From Mastigamoeba balamuthi (lineage: Eukaryota > Evosea > Mastigamoebida > Mastigamoebidae), in contig CACRSC010000155.1 of the NCBI GenBank assembly GCA_902651635.1, positions 1 through 20,747 on the forward strand: 20,747 nt of DNA, in the 5' to 3' direction. The position numbers were made by a program, and so were the translations under genes. Below the pieces are notes generated by a model. That model saw only the letters and a list, made by a program, of their open reading frames with translations, ran no database searches and had not been told where the DNA came from. Shown here piece after piece: positions 8,512 through 17,400 of this stretch. Numbering within the stretch: the stretch's first letter is position 1; the number at the start of each line of letters is the position of its first letter.

Positions 8512-9442
8512 ATGTTTTTGCAATCGTGGCGAAAACTAGAAATGGCCGAGCCATTGAGTGCCCCGGGCATCTGGAGGGTGCTTGAGCACTTTATCACCCG
8601 TGATGTCCTCGAGGAGATCGTGGCCTACGTCCACAGCAAGAAGCTGCACCTCTGGGCCGAGAATCCGCCCCGCAGCTTCGTCCGCAAGAGTGTTTATGTG
8701 GCCATTTACAAAGACAAGTACAACTTGGCATACAAGAAGCTCCTTGGCCGGATCGTGAACTGGATGCCTCTTGACCCAAAGACACTCAGTCACAATGTGC
8801 ACAAGATCTGTGACGTCCTTGCAGAGTGGGGCAAAAGCCACATCACTCTCCAGACATTCGAGCAGCACCAAGTCGAGGTCGAGACCATCAACTTCCCAGC
8901 ACCAGTCCAGGGAATGATGGCGTGGGCCGACTCAGTGGACTTCCCACTCGCTGGTGTCTGCACGGTTGGCCTAAATTCCTTCCCAGTGCTAAGAACACAT
9001 CTTCTCACTTTGGCCCTCCTATTTTTAGGTTTCGCGCTGAGATTCAGCATGGAGTTACAAACTAAACAGCCCTGGACAGCACTACCAGGTCCTCGTTTTG
9101 GGCTGTGGACATGTTGAACGTGTCTGGGGTGGATACTCATCCAAGTACTACGATGGGGAGTTCATCAAGATGACACGCGACTGGTGGGAGGCGAACATGC
9201 ACAACGATGTTGTCATAGCGGACAGGCACTACAGCTGGCCACGTGACCACGTTGCCCACCCCAAGTGGCTCTCAAACTACCCCAAGCCTGCAAAGAGGGG
9301 GCATGGTGCAGTGGCATACGGCACTGCTGTACTGACAGCAGAGCGCCGTGCGTACAACAAGGATATTCTCACCATGGAATGCACTGGTGATGGAATCGAA
9401 GATCCATGGGATACTAGAGGATCAATCCACAGTCAACTGTAG
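8512..9442 (+). pseudogene. Decayed DDE transposase
   Basis: A frame with ATG at 8512 runs to a region reading MMAWADSVDFPLAG, and a second frame picks up at WSYKLNSPGQHYQVLVLG, VWGGYSSKYYDG and VVIADRHY. The two acidic contexts (ADSVD and IADRHY) and the spacing resemble eukaryotic DDE transposases of the Harbinger/DDE_Tnp_4 kind; the third acidic residue is probably in IEDPW near 9400. The parts are out of frame in the DNA. Removing 8965-9028 (GTTGGC...TTTTTAG, 64 bases, phase 0) restores one frame but leaves an in-frame TGA at 9038-9040. A longer intron ending at ATTCAG near 9050 avoids the stop but deletes about a dozen residues. The TAG at 9440-9442 is followed by the same open frame for a while. 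I read it as a non-functional copy; family assignment is by motif only. Confidence 0.6.
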
Positions 9443-10714
9443 CATCGAAAGAGACTGCCTGGCTCATGCTCTCAGCATCTGATCAAGTTCAGAAAGCCTT
9501 CAAGGTCCTGTCAACAAGGCTGGAAGTGCATTGTGGAATCAACAAATGACTGTGGATTGCTGACAATGTGAACCTTCTATTGATACAGATGCCATGATGC
9601 CAGCCTCTTAACTGATGTTTCGGGAACTGTAACAGGACTGGATGCCACTACTGTTGAATCAATTACATCCCTTTCTGTAAATGGCACATCTGCAGGCTGT
9701 TGCACTTATGTACATCAAGATCATGGCAGACAGAGTGCCACCAGAGAATGTCAATCAGGAGAAGAAGTCTCGTCCCTACATGCCCAGTTATACAGTGGCA
9801 ATAATCAAAGGAATCTTAATCGTTTCCCTTTTCTAGGTATGCAGCATTGGCAGTCAAGGACTTTAAATAAGTTGAATTCTCTATCACTATCACTGTGAGC
9901 ATGAGTGTTAACCACACGCAAGCTTGAAGTGAAGTTCCTGTCAGTCAATGCCTTTGCTGCTTCCTCTTCTGTCATTAATGCTTGTGCTGCCACATCTGAA
10001 GGTACTTGTTTCAACTGATCAACTCGTTGTTCTGTATGCTGTCATTGCCATGATGACCTATGGAATGCTGAAGCCAGTTACTCGGATGTTCATTCAAGTA
10101 CATTGCTTCACATGGCAGAAGTCGTGGGTTGTGCAGCATGCATGGCAGTGAGCAGCCACGACTGTGGACAAATATGCACTCTGAGTCTATTGCCACCAGT
10201 CCTGTTTCTGAGTCTTCCCAGGATTTGACTACATGTGTTGCAGCACCTGTCACTGGAGACTCCGACATCTTTGAGGAATCTGGAAGTGACCCCGTGACTG
10301 ATGTCCGCAAGTTCTGGCCTCTTGCCATCCTGCACGTGATCCAGTTTCTCATATATTGTCAGCTACGAGAAGCAAGGGAAACGCATTAGCAGTGCACTGC
10401 CTTAACCACTCAGCCACCAAGTCATTTACAAATACTACAGTTCATTACATTGACCTTTATACCAAAACCCCCCGTTTTCTCTGAACCAGATCCAGATGCT
10501 ACACGCAGTACTAATGGCAATCAAGCTACTGCGTCGCTCTGCTGTTGAGTGCCAGATGACAACATGTTCTCGTGTTGCCATTTGCCAACAAGTGTTACCA
10601 CCTGACTGTCTATGTAAATGTGTGTCTTGTTATCGCTATCAAGCTGCGGTGCTTGCAAGTATGCCCACTCTTGGCACCGACAATAGGCAGTGCTGCAACG
10701 ATGGCCAAGAGCAC
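9443..10714. other. AT-rich island with no intact gene
   Basis: About 1.27 kb, clearly lower in GC than the flanking genes until about 10660. On the plus strand about 9580-9830 stays open for roughly 90 codons (Ser/Thr-rich, with LTDVSGTVTGLDATTVESIT). A splice-like GTGCATTG...ATACAG interval just before it could connect it to the transposase frame. Another open stretch near 10160-10380 has similar composition. These may be the 3' part of the same element. No terminal repeats or target-site duplications were found by eye. Confidence 0.35.
10376..10423 (-). tRNA. 5' half of a tRNA-Ser (GCT), truncated
   Basis: The minus strand from 10423 reads GACTTGG (acceptor strand), TG, GCTGAGTGGTTAAGGC (D arm with box A), then an anticodon arm with loop CTGCTAA and a stem of GTGCA paired with TGCGT (two G-U pairs). 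The loop gives anticodon GCT, serine. After the anticodon arm the sequence reads TTTCCCTTGC and then diverges: no GGTTCGAAT T-arm (box B) and no 3' acceptor strand CCAAGTC follow within 100 bases. It is thus a 5' tRNA fragment, either a broken gene or the head of a tRNA-derived element, and should not give a functional tRNA. Confidence 0.6.
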
Positions 10715-12731
10715 CTAGTCGCGGGCAGGACAGCTCTCCGCCATCAGTGGCGTCTCGGCCCCGCTTGCCTCGTCGTCCGACGCTGCGTTGACGTTCCTGA
10801 GCGCCCTTGCGAACGCGAGGGCCTCCTCCTTCCTCTTCCTCTCCCTGTCGGCCACCTGCTTGGCCAGCGCCTCCCAGTCCATCGTCCATATCCTCGCCTG
10901 CGCACGCCCCCCGCGGCCCCCACGCTCAGTTGCAGACCCCAGGGGAGGAGGCGGGAGGGCTGGGCGAGCGGACGGCAAAGACGACGAGCTGCAGGGCCAC
11001 GCCCAGGCCCATGGTCCAGAAGATGCCGGCGACGCCCCAGCGCAGCCGCAGGGCGACGACGGCGCTGAGCGGCAGGCAGACGACGTAGAAGACGACAAAG
11101 TTGACGGCGGCGCCCATGCGCTGCATGCCGCAGCCCTTCATGACGCCCGAGAGCACCGCCTGGACGCTGTCGAGCGCCTCCATGGCGCACAGCGCGGGGA
11201 TGCCCGCGGCCACGCCAGCGACGACGGCCCTGTCGCTCGTGAACACGAGCCCCCACCACCTGGCGACGCCCGCGAGCACGCTGACCATCACAGCGACGCA
11301 GGCGACCGAGCCCAGCAGGCAGACGGCGACGGCAGCCCTGGCCCTGCGCGGGGCGCCGGCGCCGAGGTTGTTGCCGACGCGGGCGGCGACGCAGAGGCCG
11401 AAGCTGACGGGGACCATGAAGACGAGCGACAGCGTCTGCTGCAGGAGCGAGAAGGCCGCGAGGGCCTCTGCGCCGAGGCTGCCGGCGAAGAAGCCGCAGA
11501 TCTCGAAGGCGATCCAGTCGCTGCAGGTCATCAGGATGCCGGGCAGCGCGAGCGCGAGGTACTGCGGCCACTCGCGCAGCGACTCGCGGGTCCAGCCGCC
11601 CCAGACGTCTGCGAACGCGCGCGTGGCGGCCGCGTAGGCGACGAGGACGACGAAGCTCGAGACCCACGAGGCCATCAGGGCCAGCGGGGCGCCCAGGAAC
11701 CCCAGCGCGACGACGTCGACGTAGACCCAGCAGAGCAGCGCCACCGCGCAGGCCGCCGAGGCCATCAGCACCAGCAGCGGCGACACGCGCCCGGTGCACA
11801 TGAGCGCGTGGCCCACGACGTGCCCCCAGAACATCGGCACGATGCCGGGGGCCGCGGCCCGGAGGTACTGGCCAGCGAGGGCAGCGACGGCCGGGGGCTG
11901 GCGGGCAGCGACGAGCAGCGGCTCCAGCGAGACCCAGAGGGCCGCCAGGGGCACCGCGTAGGCCAGGACGACCCACATGCCGCGCTGCATGACGACGCCC
12001 ACGCGGCGCTTGTTGCCGGCGCCCCAGGCCTGCGAGGCCAGCGTGTCGACGGCGCTCGTCAGGCCGATGGCCACGCTCAGGCTGATGCTCGACGTCATCC
12101 CGCCCAGGCCCGCCGCAGCCAGCTCGTTCTTCCCCATGCGCCCCACCCATTCCTGGGGCCGTGCCGCAAGGCGGAATCAGTTGATTTGGACAGAAGAGGC
12201 AACAAAAATACCCGCGCGCTGGTTATTGAAATCATATTGATATCTTGGTGTCAGAGATATCTCTCCGTACGGCAGAGGAAAACCAGAACTCGGTTTCCTA
12301 AGTTGGGAGTGGTAGTGATGGCTCGGTGTTCTGTGTTGAGAGCTGAACGCCGCATCACCGCATCACAGTGGATCCTGATCACTCCCCTGGGCTTGGGAGA
12401 GAGAAAAAACGCGAGTTTTCCTGTAGGGAAAAGTGCAGTTGGCCATTTTCACGATCGCAGGCGCAAATATACCGATCAGGCCTGTCGTTCTTGCTCTCGG
12501 CCCACCCGCCGCCCGCTCCCACGGCTGGGGTGCCCCTGAGGGAGCGCGGGGGGGACGGGGACGCACGGTGGTGACGAAGGAGGAGGCGATGACGAGGACG
12601 TTGGCGAGGAGGACGGGGACGATCATCCGCGAGACGATGCGCCACTCCAGCGCCATCTCCTCGCGCGTCGGCAGCAGGCCTACCTGCGCGGGCTGGCGAC
12701 CGTCCAGCGTGCTGCTGCTGTGCTGCGGCAT
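10715..12731 (-). CDS. MATE-family multidrug/toxin efflux transporter, three exons
   Basis: Exons 12567-12731, 10974-12152 and 10715-10897 give 508 residues, within the usual range for eukaryotic MATE proteins. Introns are 414 bases (12153-12566, GTGCGT...CCCCAG) and 76 bases (10898-10973, GTCCGC...GCGCAG), both phase 0. The body is a chain of hydrophobic helices with MATE landmarks: WVGRMGKNELAAAGLG after helix 1, SQAWGAGNKRRVG after helix 2, VAARVGNNLGAG at the start of the second half, and MKGCGMQRMGAAVNFVVFY near the end. The last exon supplies DWEALAKQ, the short amphipathic tail seen after the last helix in many family members; choosing the GTCCGC donor gives the normal spacing to it. 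The protein should sit in a membrane and export organic cations or drugs by H+ or Na+ antiport. Substrate unknown. Start at 12731 is the last ATG before the helix; an in-frame ATG does not occur closer. Confidence 0.88.
12153..12566 (-). other. Long first intron of the MATE gene
   Basis: At 414 bases it is four to ten times longer than most introns in the window. It carries two GATATC sites near 12238 and 12260, a bulged hairpin (AGGAAAACC and GGTTTCCT near 12279-12302) and a TCAACTGAT stretch about 25 bases from the acceptor. The joined protein aligns without a gap to the family across this junction, so no coding exon is missed here. Confidence 0.65.
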
Positions 12732-13349
12732 CGGTGAGGGCAGGAGGAGGAGGGCAGTCGACGCCTGTTGGGGCGAACAGCGCGAGAGGGGCGCGGAGAA
12801 AAGGTGCAACAAAGGTCAAGGAAGATATTGGGTTTCCAGATATCGAACGTTCTGATTTCCGGGAACGAGAGGGCCCAGGAAGGCGGGGCCTGGCGCCCAC
12901 ATCGCACCCACCCCACCACGTGTGCCGCCAGTGCTCTCCGCGGCTGCAGCTATCGGCTCAGTACATCCTGGTGGGCCACACAGCAACCAGCAACGGCACT
13001 GCGTCTGCAGCACATGGCTGTCAGTCGAAAGATGAGTCCTGGCTGATCGCCATTGTTTGTGCGCAGGCCCTGCATATTCTGGTTTCATTTTGCCACGTCG
13101 ACGGATATTTCTAGAGTCCCGATTTTCGTGTCTGGTCTGATGTGGGCAAAGTGCAAAAATACAATTGGTGTGGGAGCACTAAGGTCATCCCGTGGGGCTG
13201 TGTGCGGCAGCCGTCCAGGACCCCGTCCGCCCCCCTGTTCCGTGCAGTGCAGATACGAGATACCCGAGAAATCGCCTGGAATTGCATCATCACCCAGCTG
13301 AATCCCCGCCACTTTTTTATTCTCAAGGTTTTCGCAAACAACCAACAAC
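12732..13349. other. Divergent promoter region
   Basis: About 620 bases between the MATE gene (-) and the small Lys-rich gene (+), which are transcribed away from each other. Open frames run through it on the plus strand but show no family motif and no link to exon 1 of the small gene. It contains CCAGATATC at 12836-12844, the element also seen before other genes. Confidence 0.45.
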
Positions 13350-13713
13350 ATGTGCGCTGCCCCCCTCTCTTCTGCAAGGACCCCCTTCCCCTTCCTCTGC
13401 TGACCCCGTCCCCCGTCCCAACGCAGGCCCGTCAAGTCGAAGAACGACAAGCGCAAGGAGGCCGAGGCCGCTGGCCGCGTGCACCAGACCAAGGTCAGCT
13501 TCCCCCCTCGTCCTCAGCAGCAGTGGACCCCCTCCTGCTGCTGCTGTGTCCCTTTTTTTCTTCCCCTCTGTCTGCTGTATCTCACACGACCTCTGCACCG
13601 GCACACAACACACACAGGCCCAGAAGAACGCCGGCAAGAGCTCCAAGCAGAAGAAGGAGGAGCTCAAGGAGAAGCGCGCCGCCAAGGCCGCCGAGGGCTC
13701 TGCCAAGTACTAG
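13350..13713 (+). CDS. 54-residue Lys-rich protein, start codon split by an intron
   Basis: Three exons: the bases AT at 13350-13351, then 13427-13493 and 13618-13713 (TAG stop). Introns are 75 bases (13352-13426, GTGCGC...ACGCAG) and 124 bases (13494-13617, GTCAGC...ACACAG), both very pyrimidine-rich. Splicing the first joins AT to a G and creates the ATG, followed by PVKSKNDKRKEAEAAGRVHQ. The sequence before the AT (CAAACAACCAACAAC) is a favourable A-rich leader. The product is highly basic and Lys/Ala/Glu-rich, with a predicted single charged helix in its second half (KQKKEELKEKRAAKAA) and no hydrophobic segment. No family is recognised; a small nucleic-acid or ribosome-associated protein would fit, as would a SERF-like protein, but neither is shown. 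The codon bias (AAG, GCC, GAG only) suggests strong expression. Confidence 0.7.
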
Positions 13714-14166
13714 AAGCCAGGCTCTGTGACGTCGGAGACGCTCGCGTGCACCGCACCGACGGGCCCCCACGCCCGAGACGCCTAGGGGGGGAATTTTTTC
13801 CCCCTCGAGCTCTCCTGCGGGGGGTCCGCGTGCGGGGGGCTGCAGCGCCTCCTCCCCCAAACACCACCCCCCACACAGCCGCCCGGCCGCAAACTCCAAA
13901 AGGGTCTAGCAGTCCTCGCTCGCCGCGGGCACCACCTCCCGGGGCGCCGAGCTAATAGAGTCATTTTTTGTTTGCGCACAACATGCCGCCAACGTGTCAC
14001 CCCGACAATTGAGACACGGGGGTGGGGTGGGGTCTGTGGGTTTCAATTCAGAGGTACGCCGTCGCCCCCTCGCCGTGCGTCTTCAAGCGTACTATTTGTT
14101 GTAGGCTGGGTGGTGTTACACAGTGAGACAGTGACAAGGTGGCGGTCGATGATGATGATGGTGCAC
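13714..14166. other. Convergent intergenic region with G/C runs
   Basis: About 450 bases between the stops of the Lys-rich gene (+) and the fusion gene (-). It contains a G7-AATTTTTT-C5 hairpin at 13785-13804, further runs of G and C, and a short (GAT)n run near 14147-14160. No coding signal; it probably holds both 3' UTRs. Confidence 0.5.
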
Positions 14167-14432
14167 TCAGTAGAGGCCCAGCGCCCGCTTGGCGTTGTCC
14201 TTTTTCCATGTCAGCTGCTTGTCAAACTCGTCCTTGTTCATCCCAAAGTGCTTCCGGAAGTCCTCGTCCGTCAGGTACACCTGAGTGATTATTTGGGGGA
14301 GGGGTCCGCCGTCAGTGTGCTCCCCTTCCCCTGAGCGCGCGCGTACCTCGAGGCAGGTCTGGTCCAGGTGCTTGGGCTTCTTCTTCAGCTCCTCCAGCGT
14401 GTACGTCTTCGAGTACAGCGCCAGCACCTCGT
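14167..14432 (-). other. Villin headpiece (exons 30-31)
   Basis: Residues about 1503-1564. YTLEELKKKPKHLD, VYLTDEDFRKHFGM, and the C-terminal WKKDNAKRALGLY match the headpiece core, including the Trp and the basic residues before the terminal Gly-Leu-aromatic that contact F-actin in villin. The domain ends exactly at the stop codon, as in villins. A 66-base stop-free intron (14281-14346) splits it; retention would insert 22 residues after LDQTCLE and probably break the fold. Confidence 0.93.
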
Positions 14433-17400
14433 CCACCGTCTGCAGCTCCTCGCCCTCGCACTGCGTGGGCGCGGCCGCCCTCTCTTCAGGATCTCATTCG
14501 CAGGGCGCTAAAAAAAGAGGCAGACGGAACAAGACCCTCACCTTGGTCTTGCGCGAGTCCCACCCGTGGAAGCACGCCCGGAATTCCACAGGCTCCTTCC
14601 CCGCCCGCACGACCAGCACCGGGACTTCCGTCCCCCTCTTGGCCGCCACCAGCTCCCCGTATTCCTGCGCCGGCCCACCGATCAGCCCCAGCAGCCCCCG
14701 AATAGGAACAACAACAAAGAAGCCAAGATCAATTGAGCCCATAGATGAGGGCTGCGGACCTTGGCGACCTCGAAGGTCTTTTTGCGCTCGTCCTCGTTGG
14801 CCGTGCGGCCGTCCCACACGTAGACGCGGTCGCTGGCGTCGAGCACCATCATGTCGTCGACGACGAGCTCGTCCTGGCAGTAGTTGAGCAGCTCCCTCGC
14901 CTCGAACTTGCCCGTCGAGTTGGAGCAGTGGAACAGCCGCAGAGGGCCCCGCTCCCGCGTCGCGTACTCGGCCCTGCCCCCCAGTATCTTCCAGAACTCC
15001 TCCGTCTCGGCCCCCTCCTTGATCACCTGCTGCGCCCGGCCCCCCTGCGCACGTCGCACGTCGGGCACGCTGTCAGCAAACCTCCGGGACTCGCTGGGAC
15101 GCGCTCACCTTGATGCGCGTCGCGCGGGACTCTGCGACGGTCCGTATGTCTGGCGAGGCTCCTGACCCGTGCCACACGAACTGCAGCCTCGCGTTCTGCA
15201 CGATGAACGAGTCGTTCGAGTCGAGCGCACAGGCCTCCTGCACGGGGCGTCCCCCAGCTGGTTGAGGCCCGCACGTCGCAGCTTGGGGGAGGGGTGGGGG
15301 ATGCGCATACGGGGACAATCTCGATGGGGTAGGCCGTGTCGTGCGAGTGGGCATTTGACACGTGGTACATCTGGATGTCGCCGTTAGGCTGGCACTCCAT
15401 GTTGAACGGGCCCTGCAGGGAAGGGATGTCAGGGCTGGACTGTGGCGTGGCCTTGTTGTTCGTGCGCACCCTGTGCACGATGTACTTGTTGCGCATGACC
15501 ATCATGAAGTGCTTGGGCTCCTGGTTCTGCACGACCCTCACGTGCTTGGCGTCGTCTGCCACCTTGGCCACGTCGATCGTCACTGCCGCCGAGGTCCCCT
15601 TGTCCGTCTGGCCACATCCCGCAGCAGTCCTGTCAGCAGAGAGCGAGGGAGGGGGAAAGAGGAGCCAATGGCCGGTCGTCGCACGACTGTGCTGTCCCTG
15701 CCCTGCCAGTAGAACACGACGAAGCAGTCCCTCCAGCGCTCCTTGTACGTGTAGATGAAGACGTAGCTGTCCCCCGAGAAGAACTGCCCGTGGAACTCGG
15801 GCGGCACCTCCTCCGACGCGAACTCCTTCATGTGCAGCATCTGCACGCTCCCTCGTTACCGATGGATACAGTGCAACTGACTGACCTTGGTGATCTGCCC
15901 GTTGCCGTCGTCGGGCATGAACTCCTTGGCGGGCGTCGCGGGTGCGAGCATCTTGGGCGTGTCGAACTCCATCTCGACGCGCGAGCAGAGCGCCTTGATG
16001 GGCTGCGGCCCCGAGATCATCAGCGTGTCGGGCCAGTTGTGGAACTTCTCCTTGAACATCACCGTCTCCATGCCCTCGTTGATCTTCAGGATCTTCACCC
16101 AGTCTGGCCGCTCGCGCGCCCTCAGTATCTCCTGCAGGCGACAGGACGCCGCGGTGAGGTGTCCACGTGGCCTCGCCAAAGGCCGGAGGGGAAGGAGGTT
16201 GCGTGATGTTTACCGCTGCCATGGGAAGCGCGCTCTTGCGGATGGGAGGCGGTGCTCGGGTGCCCTGCCAGACGTACATCTCGGTCAGGCAGTCGAGGAT
16301 GTAGCAGCAGAACGTGTCCAGCACCTCCTTGACCACCGCCGCATTCCTGGCGACCTCTGTCGCCTCGACGTTGCCTCCCTTGTCCTCGATCCTGTGTGTG
16401 CGCGCGCGTGTGCGTGCCGGAGCCGTGAGAGGGCCTCCTGGCAACGCGGCCGTGCTGCAAGGGGAGCGCACTTGTAGAGGATGTCGTCGATGTCGGCGCC
16501 CTCGACGTCGTCCTCGCCTCCCGCGCTCTCGGGCTGGACGGGGTGCTTCCCGCCGAGCATCCGCCACCACTCGGCGTCGTCGGTGCCCTCGCTGAGCTGG
16601 ATGAGCTGTGCGCGGGTCATGCGGTCCTTCATCTTGATGCGCGTGCACACGTCCAGCGCCTTGGCCTGCTCGATCTTGTTCGACTTGGACCCCATCCACA
16701 GGAACAGCCTGTCCCCCCGGTCCAGTATGAACACGTCGCCCTCGTTGAGCGACTGCCACGACATCGCGACCTGCGACAGCGACGACACGCACGCACGAGA
16801 GTCAACAATCACCTCGCTAACAATGAGCACTGCCGCACCACTCGGGACTTGACCCTGCGCCTGCCCTTGACCTGTATGAGCTTGTCCCTGTTGGTTGTCG
16901 AGTCCACCACCTTTTCACCGCACTCGTCAGCCACAGGCACCGACAGACAAGGGAACCGAACCACCCGCGAACCTTCTCGACATCGGAGGCCGAGAGCGTG
17001 TTGCTCAGCCTGTGCCGCTGCGACGGCGGCAGCGAGTTTCCTTTCTTGTGGTTGAGCGGCTGCTGAGTGGCCACGGGGGACAGCGGCTGCGACTCGGATG
17101 ACGGGCTCTTGGACGGCGACACGCTCTCGTTCTTGCCGGTCGGCCGCAGCTTGTGTGCCTCCTGCAGCGACACTGGTTAGCCCGCGCTGCGACGGCCGCT
17201 GGGGAGACTCACCAACGCAGCAGCGCCCCCAACGGCAGCGAGGAGACCACCGAAGAGGGAGACGCCGGCCGCAGCCCCCTTGACCTCCCCGGCCTTCTCG
17301 GACTTCTCCCTCTCGATCTGCGACTTCTCCTCGAGCTCTTTCGTCGTCTGTCCCACGGGGGTGCACTTAGCGGCAGCACTATGTGGCGCCGCTTACCTCT

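Noticed and set aside
12734-13114. Plus-strand 126-codon frame between MATE and the small Lys-rich gene
   Set aside because: No family resemblance, no phase link to the following exons, and it covers the leader of MATE.
13785-13804. G7-AATTTTTT-C5 hairpin as a transcription terminator
   Set aside because: It resembles a bacterial terminator, but the region is eukaryotic and lies between two spliced genes; it may only be low-complexity DNA.
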